64,000 bases of DNA. Source: Sympetrum striolatum. Lineage: Eukaryota; Arthropoda; Insecta; Odonata; Libellulidae. Below the pieces are notes generated by a model. That model was not told the origin of the DNA, searched no databases, and worked only from the letters and a program-made list of their open reading frames with translations. The stretch covers positions 33,199,849-33,263,848 of the forward strand of contig OX388345.1 in the NCBI GenBank assembly GCA_947579665.1. The letters are read 5' to 3'. Shown here one piece after another: positions 1 through 13,300 of the stretch. Position numbers and translations under genes: made by a program. How positions within the stretch are numbered: position 1 is the first letter of the stretch; each line of letters starts with the position of its first letter.

Positions 1-747
1 TGGATTGTTCCTATCGTGCGGTAAAATCTTGAAAACTTCTTGCCAAGCTTTCCAGGCCTGCTCGAAGATCTCTTCGGTCTTGCCTTTGAATCTTTCGGGC
101 CACAAGCGAGCAACCGAGGAGGCGAGGGTCTCCGACGCTGACTTGCACCACTGAGCAGCAATGTGATTAAGATCTTCCGGGAACACCTTCTCCTCTATCT
201 TCCCTAACTGGTCCTTCCACTCATTGGCTTTCGGGTACTTTTCCGTACTCTGCAACAGCGCAGATGCGCCGTGCAGACGAGCAAGAGCGTCGAGGACTAC
301 TTTGCAGTGATCCAGATCCAAAACTTTCTCTTTTTCCATCATTTTGAAACCTCTGAGGTCTAGGTTTTCCAGTATCACCACATTCTCGTCGCTCACCCCT
401 GTTCCACAAGCGTAGTAGCACTCAGCAAAAGGTAACTTCAGTGCTGGAGGGAGTACAGACTTCATTTTTGGGACGTAGTCGTTGTAAAACGCCGCCTCCT
501 TTGGAAAGTAATCGCAGCTGGTGACGAAACCCTGATGGGCCTCGGTCCTCGGCGGTCTTTTAGCGAACATCCTTACTATCTTTTGCTCACCATTAACCGA
601 AACCGTTGCCTTTATTTTCAGGTGGATTCCCATGAAACCGATGGGGGAATCACTAGCGGGTTGAACTTCGTAGTCCACGAAGACGTAGTGGACGTTGCCG
701 AGCGCGCACCTCACGGCAGCTTCACACTCCTGGCGGGAGATCTCCAT
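1..747 (-). CDS. EcKinase-like (CHK kinase-like) protein, N-terminal part
   Basis: An uninterrupted reading frame of 249 codons runs from an ATG at 747 to the window edge, so the C-terminal half is missing. The protein resembles the EcKinase-like family (DUF1679/CHK, related to choline kinases and aminoglycoside phosphotransferases), an arthropod-expanded family linked to phosphorylation of ecdysteroids and xenobiotics. Supporting motifs are FAKRPP near residues 61-66 (candidate ATP-site Lys63), FPKEAAFYNDYVPKM at 81-95, VVILENLDLRGF at 123-134 (hinge-like) and VVLDALARLHGASALL at 150-165. The catalytic Brenner-type HGD segment would lie beyond the edge. The next upstream stop-rich sequence supports this ATG. 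The GC content is higher than in the surrounding DNA, as expected of coding sequence. The family call is fairly safe; the substrate is unknown and no symbol is justified. Confidence 0.8.
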   Translation of the reverse strand, partial: MEISRQECEAAVRCALGNVHYVFVDYEVQPASDSPIGFMGIHLKIKATVSVNGEQKIVRMFAKRPPRTEAHQGFVTSCDYFPKEAAFYNDYVPKMKSVLPPALKLPFAECYYACGTGVSDENVVILENLDLRGFKMMEKEKVLDLDHCKVVLDALARLHGASALLQSTEKYPKANEWKDQLGKIEEKVFPEDLNHIAAQWCKSASETLASSVARLWPERFKGKTEEIFEQAWKAWQEVFKILPHDRNNP

Positions 748-3536
748 TTCTGTTCCACTCGGAGGAAAGCGTTTGACACAAATGCGCGATTCGAAGCGAA
801 CAATTCGTTTTATCTGCGGAGAGCTCGACAACTTGGAATTTTATTGGATGAATACGAGATAGGAAAAACGTAGTAAATCGTTATTATCGCAAGTAGTCAT
901 GTCAATCAGATAAAGATTCGTCGGAGGGAGTTAAATTAGTACAGATGTAGCAGAATTCTCTTATTTTTATCTTTTAAAAATACAATCTCATCTTTCACTT
1001 TTAAATTCATCGAAACTGTGTATTCATGAGATTGGAGTTGCGAGTTGTTGGAAGTACTCCATGGCCTTTCATGTGGACAAGGACGACCACAAATCAAATA
1101 CTTTTTCGTCCTTGGGAAAGGTCACCCCTTAACAAGCAGGATTTTCTGAAGAGGCATACGTCTGGATATAATTTTATTCGTTAATATGATTTTATAACCA
1201 AAGCCTCTTAAGAGTGCTGTCCAACGATCCATTGTATTCATGGTTTTTCTGTGATGCTTACCAGACTCCACACTTACATGTACGGTTTCTGTATGTCGGC
1301 AAAATACAGGTAGTTGTAAATCGCTCAAAGCAGCGATAAAACTTTTATACGAAGAGGGAAACTTAATTAAATGACATGAAAATGTTTTCACAAGACGCTA
1401 GTCATGAGCTAGCTTCGACTTCTATTCCCAAGAAATATAAATATCTATTCTCAGGGAAATCAGGTGGATGTGGACTAAATTTTCCCAATAAATCCGCCCC
1501 TTGTCTTCGCCTATAGACAGTAATTCTAATGGTTGCGAGTAATATCTATTGTCGGAAACAAACAGGTTTTTGTGCGATGACATATAGATCAACGCACTCA
1601 GCACATACACTAAGCAGAGTATACGCCGTTTGATATTTTTAGTTCATCGACCTCTCATTGGAACTAGCTAGCCAAAACGCGTTCATAGCAGAATTATAAA
1701 GTGAGAACACATGATATTCATCAAAGATATTGGGATAAACTACTCGAAAGAGCAGATTCAGTTAAAAGATCGATTTAGTCTTTTTATTTATCATGTTCAA
1801 CAATCTGGATGAAATGAAAGCTCACTTTTTAATTGAAAATTTCGATAAGATTTCGACATTCCCTTTGGATTTTTGGCTCACTTAAGTTATAGATTTATAC
1901 CTGCAGATTCAAGAGGATTATTCTCGTGGTTACAGTACTAAAACTGCATCGTTTACTCCAAAAAGTTCACTAAATTTTTCCTTTTATTAGATCAACAAAT
2001 TCAAATAGTAAAAAGAACATCTCCGTAAGATATCAAAGGTGCAAGTTAAATACTATCAGTATTTTATTAACGAAATATCATTGAAATAGGAGTCTCTCTG
2101 GATTTGGTTTCAATGTTAATTAAGGACTCTATATGGATTAAAATGTGTACTTAGGGCTAAAAGGACAGAGATAGCATCCCATTTTGAAGCGATAAACCCT
2201 ATAAGCCCAACATGGTAAACCAATAGTGCGCTAGACCTTTTTATTTGCAAGCGGAAATCAGACGTTTTCCTTGTTATGTATACTTCTGCTAAATAAGTAT
2301 TCGTAAGGAACAAAGTAAATTAATTTTGATTCCTTTAGTTCACAACAATTTTCGTCAGTGACATCTTACGCCAGTTATCGATGTAATAATATATATAATT
2401 TCAGCTTCTCACTCTTTCGTTCTGCACCAAATTGGTATTCACGTATTTAATTAAAAACGCTCCACTTTCGACTAAAGGAACTCCAATCCTGCTCGAAATT
2501 ATTCAAATAAAGTCAACGCTGCGATTTGCGGGATTGCAAAGATTATATCGATATTTTACTAAGCGTTGAAGGTTAAAAAGAGAGATTGAGGCTAAATTCA
2601 GAAACATTTTCTAAGGCCTTTCCAAATTATTATTTATAAGGTGTTAGATAAATACTAAATTGCCTATCTGAGGAAAAGGTTACGCTGACGAAATATTTTC
2701 TCTCGATTATAAAGTAAAAAAATCACCAATCATCATTTTTAGATAGATATTTATAATAGATACTTAAAAGACTTGGACCCATCAGATGCTCTTAATAAAT
2801 TTTGACCTCTCGGGAATAGGAGTTACCTTTCAAACGCTATTCATCTCTTCATATAAATATTATTCATGATTTGACCATTTATTTTACTCGTGCGCTGAAT
2901 AGGTAGCTAATCTGAATAGTTCTAAGGATATAATATTAATATTAAGGAAAAATTCGTCAAAATAGGTATGCTTTCTTGTGTAAACAGCCAAAATGAAAAG
3001 TTTTGTACCGACAGAATTAAAAGGTCCTTACTGCATCGCGAGGTTGATACGACGAGGGGGTCATGGCTTTGACGAAAAATATTCTCTTATTCGAAAAAAT
3101 GATCTTAACATACAAAAGAATCAGGGAAATAAGTAAATGCACGAGCTCTTTTGGGAATACTAGGCTATAAATATTTTTTCTCACGGAAATTGAGTTTAAT
3201 CAAGAAAAATCTTGAGATAATCGATTTATCAACTACGAAAGTTTTACGTACGTCATCACAAAGCAATCCAGCAGCGAAAGCTTACTATGTGATATTGCTT
3301 GAAAAAATGGCTGCAATCACTGTTGCAATACACTGCAAACCACTCAACATTGCACGACGTCCGTTATAATGCTGATAATAGTTTTACCTAATATGCAAGA
3401 TACTTAATCATTACTTCATTGCATGCGTTTTTTGTCACCTTAACACGTCATACAAGAACGTTGAAACCATAGCACGCAGCATTCTTTATCTTAACAACTT
3501 ATGCATATTAAAACGGGCTCCAGGATGAGCACGTAC
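748..3536. other. Intergenic AT-rich stretch, no gene seen
   Basis: Between the 5' end of the kinase gene and the open frame at 3537 I see only short chance frames, no RNA gene and no clear repeat. The first 200 bases presumably hold the promoter and 5' UTR of the kinase gene, but no TATA box is obvious. Confidence 0.5.
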
Positions 3537-3923
3537 TTAAATCTTTTGGTGAAAGCGCATCTGGGTTCGGTACTCGGTGGGGGCAATGATGTCCACTAAG
3601 TATTGTAAATCAGTAAGTTGGAAGATACCTAATTGATAGGAGATGGATCCAATGTGGTGTAAAAGTACCGGTGAGGTCATGCGTGTCGTGTTGTTGACCA
3701 CCTTCCCCCCTATATCAATACCAAAGGCATCATCTGATACCACAATGCATCTATCGAGCCACATTTTTATGCCTTGCTCCTCAGGAAGCTGTGCATATAC
3801 AGATGTTTGCAAGTTGGCATCAGTAATGTTTGATTTCCATGCAAAAACGAAGTCAACTTTCAGATAAATTAACTTGAAATTCAGGATGAGCGTAGTAACA
3901 ACAAAAAGCAACAGAAAGATCAA
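3537..3923 (-). CDS. Unrecognised open frame, possible terminal exon
   Basis: An open frame of 128 codons ending in a stop at 3537 is long for DNA this AT-rich. Its downstream part reads like ordinary protein (for example YAQLPEEQGIKMWLDRCIVV and GIFQLTDLQYLVDIIAPTEY), while the first 25 or so codons are hydrophobic and may be intron read-through. AG dinucleotides near 3860-3885 could serve as acceptors, which would make this a terminal exon of a gene otherwise not identified. I do not recognise the family. It lies downstream of WDR75 on the same strand but is not part of it, because WDR75 is complete at 840 aa. A chance frame or the relic of an unknown element remains possible. Confidence 0.3.
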   Translation of the reverse strand: MIFLLLFVVTTLILNFKLIYLKVDFVFAWKSNITDANLQTSVYAQLPEEQGIKMWLDRCIVVSDDAFGIDIGGKVVNNTTRMTSPVLLHHIGSISYQLGIFQLTDLQYLVDIIAPTEYRTQMRFHQKI

Positions 3924-4360
3924 TCAATTTTTTTATCAAAACAAAAATATTTACAGAGGTGAACAGAAACATGTGAATCAAAGATACCCATCAATTACTT
4001 AAAATTACACGGTACAAACGATGTGGCCGGAATTACCACGAAATTTAACATGAAAAATTTGCAATTAAAAGAAATGAGAAAAAATGGAATGCTGTAAACC
4101 TGCATCCACGAGTTAATTTAATATGCTCGTAAATAAAATCAATGGCCTTCTTTTTGCTTGTAAGCAAGACAAATTGCCACAACTTCAACGTTGTGATTCA
4201 AAAAAGTGTACCATTACTTATATGATACGAAATCCCATTCAACAGTCACCAAATATAGGTGCAAAACGCCGTAACAGATGTGCTTTCCATGTACAGTCAA
4301 TTCGCTATCTGCAAATACTTTTAAATCATAAAATTAATGTCACTTTAAATTAAAATCACT

Positions 4361-7300
4361 TCACAGCAAGGAAGAGACCCAATCCGTCTTTTCTTTCAAA
4401 ATGCCACTCAATGCTTTCTCCAATTCAGGCGTCGATTCTATTCTTGGCCTGTAAACTCTACGCACGGGCTTCTCATCTATTATCACCATTCTTTCCATTT
4501 CTTCTTCTTTATTTCCTTCGCTTTCCATTCCGGAATCATTGTCTTCATCCACATCCATTTCTAGATCTTCTTTTTCTTCCGTTTTCCTGATGCAAAACAA
4601 ATGAAATTTTCATTAATGCTTCATAGCTATGGGATAGAACAGATTTAACTAATCAGAGAATTAAAACTAAAAATATATGTTACCTATAAATAAAGAGAAT
4701 TTAACATAAAATTGGAAAATTTAAGGAATATCATTCAAAAATGTTCACTGATATTATAGGTCATTTTTGAAAACGAATTAATTTCAGCCGATTAAAAACT
4801 AAGTTTAATTAGTATTAGACTATTTCCAATTATTTTACGGCTTTTTAATCCTATGGGTCATACAATGATGAAATTATAAATCGTTGACAAGGGAAAAACC
4901 AGTCTTTAATGCAGAATATTAAGAAAAACTCTTCAGGATTACAGCTTAGATGATCTTCCTGGTTGAAAATCGGACTTTAGAAAAATCCACGAGATAACGT
5001 TAATCTATTTTTAAACAATATTTTTAAACGCATTTAGTTTTTATAGTTTGGCTAAATACCCATTAATATTTTCTCCCGAACATACTTCGAATGCAGAGAA
5101 AAAAATCAAATTTTGCGATAACATCACTATATTATATTTCATACTCAAACAACCTGAATTTCCGTTAGCTATGAAACATTCCACCATTAAATCGAATTTT
5201 TGGATATAAATTGGATACTGTTTGAATTTAACTTCCTTCAAACATTGGCAGAAAAAAGTATAAACAAAAATTGAAAATCTTTCACTCGCAGGCTCCCATA
5301 CGATCATACGTGATGCCATCGTGCTTAAGGGATTCAGGAAATCAAAATGAACGAAATAAAATCTGAAAATAAAGTAGACAAAATAACTCATCCACATATC
5401 CTCCTATTAACCTATCGATATTATTTCTAAAACATGTCTCAATTTTCCATAAAACAGATTCGGATATTATTTCCTCGATTTATTTTCCTATTAAAAATAC
5501 GAAACGAATAATCAGACAGGTTTGAAGAGTCGAGAGCAGATCTTATCGCGTCGGAAAGGCACTCTTGGCATTTGAATCCAAATGGTGGTGATTTTATTTC
5601 TGTCGGAGCGTAAAAACTGATTAAAAGACCCGTTATCGGAGATGATTCGACAATAATTACCTTTGTTTACAATTCTCACAGAAATGACAAGGATATAGCG
5701 CCGTAACACAATTGAACACTGGTAAAAAATCAGTAAAATAATCAATCCACGAATGAATATTTGCTATTGATGCCTTGTGGAACACGCTTAAATTTTCCCT
5801 AAACAAAGATGAGGAAATCAAAATTGTTTTAAACCATTTTAGCAGAAAAATATTCCCATATTTACCTGGATTTCCTGACTAGTGAGGCCAAGAGAGGATA
5901 ACATATGTGTCTCAACGGGGGCATCGTGTGCGGTGGCATGCTGAGGAACTGAAAAGAAATATTTCAACACATTTCAATAATCGGCAGTCACAGCAAAATC
6001 AGGAGAATTTGCAAGAATGCAATCGTCATTCTTAAAAATTGGAGGAAATGATAACATGCGATATGATGATTTACTTTTAAGTATTCAGCCTGAAAGACGG
6101 AACCTCACCCTCTATAAAATTAGCTACTAAGATCTAGTGCGAGGGAATGAGGATTTTAAGCAGTAGGAGTGAAGTAATGTGCCCTTACTTTCCTCACCGA
6201 ACCAGAATTACATAATCGGAAAATGTCCAAGAAACGGAAACTTAATGACTCTACGAGTAATATTTTTCTTAGCGTTACGTAAGGAGAGACCTTGATCAGT
6301 GCCATTAATTAGCATCTCTCATACCTTAGTAGCTTTCATGACATCGCAGCCAGGAGCAAGACTGTGATAAAAGTAGACGAAAGCTACTTTTTTCTCTATC
6401 CCATATCAAAATACAAATGATACGAAGATCAACGAAAACATCTTTAAAGGTCGATGTAAGCAAAATATTTAAAAGCGATTTACTCTTTGATAAAAAATAA
6501 TATTTTAGGAATAGAGGGATGTTGTATTCCGTGAGCTGTGAACATGTTACAGAAATATATCTTTACTTGCATGTGTATCATCCAAGTAAGTCTTATGTAT
6601 GTAATTATCATTTTACCACTTAAGAATGTTCAAGCTATATATATTTCCAGGTATGCACCAGGTATTGTTTAGTCAATAATCTAATAGTAGAAAATCATTA
6701 TAACGATAAAAAAGCGATTTATACAACCCCATCAACAGCAATCATTGGTCAATGACGACGACAAGAATGACAATAAACGAATATCAAAATCCATTACCTG
6801 ACCGAAATTCGAATCCGGGACCAGCGTTGCATGGGCATTACTCCCAATAACTAGCTACCGTTAACCACTAAAACACAATCCTACGCATTAAAAAAAGGAG
6901 AAACAATGATTGAGAAACAAGTTTCCTTTTAAATTTCATGGGAAAAAACGCTTCTCCTGCTTTGCGAGGATTAGTAATCGTACATCGTCAAAAATATTTC
7001 ACTATCTACTTTTTGAGTCAAGAATGTTTTAGCGAGATTAAATCAGTAGATGCTGAGTAAATCGGACTTCACAAAGATAAACTAGGGGAAGAACGTAACT
7101 GAAGGGAAATGATAATATCAGAAATGACTCACGTACGATAATGATTCTGATCGATCCATATGTCCGATAAAAAGACTAAAAATTGAAATACGCTTCTCAA
7201 GGCCCCATTTTTTGCTTTTTTTCTGGTATTTATTAAAAAATTAGCATGTCTCTATTTTCGCTCCGGTTCTGGAAACCAATTTCATAATTCAGTTCCGGTT

Positions 7301-10300
7301 TTTACCCGACAGCCGCCATTGATGCAGTTTTTCCGTTCCGATAAGTAAATATTATAAACCTACTGAAGAATTTTCACTATATTTATTGTGTCAAACATTT
7401 GAAACGGACTCAAATATTTTTTTAATACCATTTGGGCATAGTTATCATCCTTTTATGATCACTTGGTTCGGTCTGACTTGGTTTGAATTCGTGTTTAGTA
7501 ACTCTCACCCTAATAATAACAAAGCCCCTTCAGTGTTACACGAATGGCTCCTTTATAAGTTTGTAGTGTATTTATGTTCCATCCAATCTAATTCAGCAAC
7601 TATCAAATCACCCAAAGAGACTAATAAGTAAAATCTTTAAAAAATAGTATTTTAAGACAATAAAAAATACAACGCAGAAAAAAGGCAGAGCTGTCGACTT
7701 ATTTAAATATTTTCACTAATAAATCTATTTTAATATTTTTTCTCAGTTACTATTTTATGTTTTGTCAGACTTTATTATTGTAGAAGTGTTATTTTTCTCT
7801 TTAGTTCTTTTTTATTATGATAATGACTCTCTCGGATTGACTGCTCGTTGTAAGCGAAGTGTACACAATTTGCGACTTAGCTTTCCCAACAAATAATCTT
7901 AGAGCCGGGCGCTTCTTTGTCATGGAATTGTAACAAGCACACAATGTAAACAACATTGCGGATACAAGGAGATTAATTTGTGCATTTCGTGATTCCGGTC
8001 TCTTACAACGTGCGCTACTCCTTCCAAAATTCCTCCCTCCGGAAACTAACCGAAATCCGCGGTTTCGTCGAACTGCAGCGAAAACTGTAGCAAAGATACT
8101 TACGGTTCGATAATTAAGAGGAAAATTAGGAACACGGCTGTGTTATAAACATTAAGAGTGAAAAAGCTACAAATATCCGCTATTTAGAGCTTTTTTAACT
8201 CGGAATGTTCACGGTTCGATACCTTGATTCGAAGGAAACCGGAGAAATGACGATCAACTCAATGGAGGGAAACGTCATTGAAAACGCAAATGAAAGTGGA
8301 AGTAGAGTCCAAGGGCAAGGCTGCAGCTCGCAACAGATGCGGTAACAGGATTAAATATGCATGGATATCAGACGAGGATTGGCTACACCTTCCGAAGCGG
8401 ACCAACGAAAACGGGAAATAAGAGGAACAAAGAACAACATCGAAAATAATAAGAAAGAATAATGAGGCGAACCTTTTAAAAAAGACATATTTTGTACGAT
8501 TTAAATTCTGGGAGAACGGAACGTTTCGTTCGTAAATTACTTTCCAGTACGTTATATGTGCGGTAAATCATTCACAGGTTATGCGATCTATAACTTTGTT
8601 TCCACTTCCTTAATAACCAGCATCGGGAAAAAATGTTTGCTAACAACGAAATGGAAACAAAATCCATCATACATAATTGTTTTCAAGTCTAGTTTACCCT
8701 AAATCATTAAATTATAATATGTTTAGATATATATTTAATAATTCTATGTATGTATTGGGAAAAGCTAAGTCCATGAAAATTTAGATTTTTTTAATTGTGC
8801 GTACAAGAAGTATGCGTCAAATACATCAAAAACTGGTAATTGTGAATTGAGCAATACAAGTTAGTTTTTAATTAATTATGACCACTCGAGATATAAATTA
8901 TCGTTTAAAGTCTATTCCATGTGACACTGAGCAATGTTATTCCGAGCTGTTGAAAAATTAGTTAAAATATTGGTCAAAAAACATTTAGGAGAAAATCTGA
9001 GTCTTAGAAGTTACGAATAGGAATAGAATACTATGGAGTTTAACATGAATTTTATTTCCAGTTGTATACTTGTCCTCTTCTTATCATTGAATTTGGATAT
9101 GCATAAGGATTAAATTGAAGTCAATGTAAATCAGTTATTTTTCTACCTGTTGACTCGAGTATTATAGATGACAATGGATGGATCCATTCTCCGTCGACCT
9201 CTAATTTCCTTGACGTTGTTCTCAAAAACAGATTCAAAACAAAGCCAGAAAGAACTAGTTTAGTGTGACTGGTCTCTTTTCGCCTCATGGGTTAACCCCC
9301 GTCAGAAGATGTGATCCGAATCAACAACATCCAAACAAGGACGCCGTTGGGGCGACCGACGTAATTGGCCCCACATTTAGTTGACCTCCCAAATAATATT
9401 CCGAGGCTTTTACCGATGCACCCTGCATTAATTAATCGAAGCTTTTTACATCAAAACATGTTCGACCTTGACTAAAATTCCCTTTCGGTCCCTCGAGTGC
9501 GGTACTTGGTTTATATGACGAATGCTCTGTATGCGTGTCAAGGACAGAGGGTTACTTGAGTACTCATTCATTGTAGCATCATACCAATAAAAGGTAATGG
9601 CAGTTGCGTAATGAGTCTTCATCTCTAAACGAATTCCTTGGTGGAGAACTATCTTGCGATCTGTACTGGTTTTACGCTCAAAGCTGTAATCACGATTAGA
9701 GCTGGGAGAAAATAGTCTAATTGATCCATTCTATTATGCTCCAAACTCTCAGTCAGGTATTTCTCATTTTGATGAAACAAATAAATATACAAGCAAGAAA
9801 TTTACAATAAAATATTCTCTCAAAATATCTAACGCAGCAGTGTCGCTATAAACCACCAAATTATTTTTACCAGCTAAATGAATCACTAATCACGTTCAAA
9901 TTTTCCAAAATCTAACATATATTTTGATTATATATAAATATTAATTTTTGCATTAAGTAAAAGGGTCTTGTTAATTGTTTCTTGATAATATTTATTATTA
10001 TTATAAGTAGATTAGGCAGTAAATTTAAGATTCTCATGATTACACAGCATGAAAACAAGAATTCCTTTTATTTGCATACCAGTCAATACGAATGACATTC
10101 AAGTGATGAGTTCTAAATTACTATATCTCGCATAATAATTTTACAAAAGGAAGTTAACAACAAGTTATGCAGCAAACTCTGCCAAAATCTACTTAGAAAA
10201 ATAGAGATACTCGTAACTAAACTGCTAAATAAAACGATGTAAACCGTTTTTAATTTTCTAAATTAATTGAGTTCTATTAGAGCACCTTTACTTGTTTATT

Positions 10301-13300
10301 CCCATCCACTCGTAATTTAATTTTCTAGGTAAACGCGACATTAAGTATAGTTCACGGAAACATACGCAGCTGATCTATTTTCCTATCTCAATAAATAAAA
10401 ATATATTGAATTAATAAACAATCGGCATTCGAATTCCAAGCTCTTGAAGAATCGGAGGAAGTTGATGGAACTTGAAAATAACTAGGTTTGGCCAAAACGA
10501 TGCGTACGTGTTAATTTCACGTCTTGACGACGATTTGTCAACTTGTAGTGTATATCCCACGGTCGTTACTTCTGTAATAACAGGCATTAAAAAATATAAG
10601 TGTGTAACAAAAACTAGATAATGACTCACATGAGATATAAGACGTATCATTCGTTATGCATGAAGCTGAGTTTACCGTTTTTCCGATACCAGAAGCTTCC
10701 AGATCAGCGGCAAGCAAGAATGCAAGCCTTGGAGAATGTTTTTCCGAAGTGTATGAAACATATCGTAACCTTGAAGGTGTAGCTTACGATCAGCTGAACA
10801 AATCTTCGTTCAGAGATGAAACAGATCTTAGGAAATTATCTCAACACTTGATGATCGGACGGAGGCTACCATGGCGACGAATTAAACAGCATCTCAGTGG
10901 CCCTTGCATCAAGCAACTAAAATTAATCCAATAGAAATATGGAATCTTATATATTTCGGGTGACATTGACCGACATATTGGGCGCACTCATCCGCAAGGG
11001 TTAAAAGGGTAAAGCTGTAATACCAAACCCGATACGGCCTTCGGATAGGGTCCTTATGGGGGTGACTGGAAACTGAATCGAGAAATTTCGCACGAGATTT
11101 TGCGACGGTCGAAAGTTAATTAGATTCGAAGGATACGAAGGCCTTCGGAAGGAAGAACACAAATGCCGAATAAAATGCTAAATACAACACCCAAATTTTC
11201 GAAAACAATGAAGAGAGACAATGAGCTGGGGATTAGCTGTAATTAAACTAGTTATCTGCAACGAAAATACGGTTACAATATTTGGCATCTTTAGAATAAC
11301 TGGGGTGAAAATATCTAACAAACTACTACCGTAAATTTGTTTTTAAGTCTTTTTCTACAGCATTATTATTTTAAATTACTTCATTATTAATCTCGATGCT
11401 GGTATTTACACAGGTAGGTATTTAATTTCATGTAAGTGTTCGAAGCTATCTCAAGGGGATAACGAAGAATTAATTTCCAGTTACGACTAAATTAATAAAC
11501 GCATAAGGAACTGAATTCAAAATTTGAATGCAAATCCTTCAACGAGTTAGTTTGCATTAAAATTGGTACTTAATGTTTTTCGTTACTTCATACTTTTAAA
11601 CCATTCAACTATTCTACCAAACTTATTCCTTACGCAAAATCAAAGATAAAAGACTTTCAATATTGGATTTCTAAATTCGAACATACCTTTGATAAATCGA
11701 TGTTAAAGAAATATGAACGCTAATAATAGATCGTTAACTGAGCAAACATTCTCACTAGGCAAAGATAATACGCTCGTAGATAAGTAATTGCAAGAGAATT
11801 CAAAAGCCATGAGCATGGATAACATCAGCAATGAGTGGGCGAACAATGTGACTCAGATAAGAGAAAAATTAAATGAATGAGTAACGGATGAGATATGGAT
11901 GCCTATTATTTCAACACGACTTGAAGAAATTACTGATTGGTTAGGTTAGGTAATATAATATTTTAAATGATGAAAATGATCATTAGAGTATAGCAAGGCA
12001 AAAAAAAGAAAAATTCTTAAGAAAGTGGAGATAACTGTTACGACTAACAATGGGTCAATCGTCGGATAGATATCAATTAATAAAAAGGTGAAAATTTCCT
12101 TTCTTATTACAAAAACTGCAACGTTTTACTACGAATCTACTTGTGTTGTGAAAGAGCTGAACCAGAAATTGAGTTGGTTATACCAACATTTCAGAAGATT
12201 TGATGGAGATGCCATTGATTTTATGGAGTAAAAATCACAGTGAAAAGTCATTTACGGAACTATTGAGTACATTTTGGACCGTTTCTCCATAAAAAATACT
12301 ACTGAAGCTTCAAAATCATTTACGTAAATACTTAACAGCCCGTTTCATATTGAAACGAGTTCTATTCCAGATATCTAGAACAGGAAGCAACAAGATTTAC
12401 GCGAATGTCCATTTCACACCGAGAAACAAAAACAAGAAAAACTTTCCATTTAAAGTACCACAATTATAATAATAAATGCCCACTTTCTTGAATAAAACCT
12501 TTGGCTTAAATTTTCACATAAATAAACACGCTCTCAACGCCTCAATACCTACTTCTGATACAACTAAGACGGCTAAGGCATTTTTCTATTCAATCTATCC
12601 CAAAAAATACAGAATATAATTCCCCAGCTTCATTTTTAACAATAAAATACGTGGAAATCGATGGAAGATGGGTTTATCTTCTATCATTATTGGAAAAGAG
12701 ATAGTTTGAAACATTAAATAACGTACTATGTCAGCAATCGAAGGTGAGCGTGACAAGGCCGACGTCTTCACTGAAATAACATTATCTTCGCGGAAACGGA
12801 CGATATGAAGATAATTTGCGAGAATTTTCTTCGCCGACCGATTACTCGGGGATATCTGGATCAAGAGGTCAAGCGGCACACGAGGGTTCCGATTAAATAA
12901 GATAGGGCGGCGCTTTAATCAACACTTCAGCATGTCCTCCCCAAACAATAGAATGTGAAAGTTCATGGGTTATATAAAAATCCACCAACATCTTGAGAAA
13001 ACCTTCCTAAAATATAACTCGAAAATCAATAACTACTACGCGGTAATACCTCAGCGGGGGTCGTCTTCGACGAACCTCTGACGGCGTGAAGGGAAATCAA
13101 TCTCGAAAGAGATAATTTATGATACTGGAAGAGTCTTTAGATTCGATATTCACCTTCATGAAAAAGTTTGTTGCTGGATGTATAAATCATACTCTTTGAA
13201 ACATAAATGCAATATCATGGGTATTAAAGGATTCAAATGTGACGCATTTCTGTAGATTCTCAATATTCGCTACATAAAAGCTCGCAATTCACCAATATTC

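Noticed and set aside
535..873. 112-codon plus-strand frame
   Set aside because: It is antisense to the conserved kinase reading frame, so it is a shadow.
5041..5397. 118-codon minus-strand frame in the last WDR75 intron
   Set aside because: Aromatic-rich frame in AT-rich intron with no motif; splicing 5866 to 4586 explains WDR75 fully.
10656..10934. 92-codon plus-strand frame in the WDR75 intron
   Set aside because: No recognisable motif, no splice or promoter context; probably chance.
11938..11952. TTAGG repeats resembling insect telomere
   Set aside because: Only two units; chance or trivial.
12595..12879. 94-codon minus-strand frame
   Set aside because: Hydrophobic, low-information residues without gene context.
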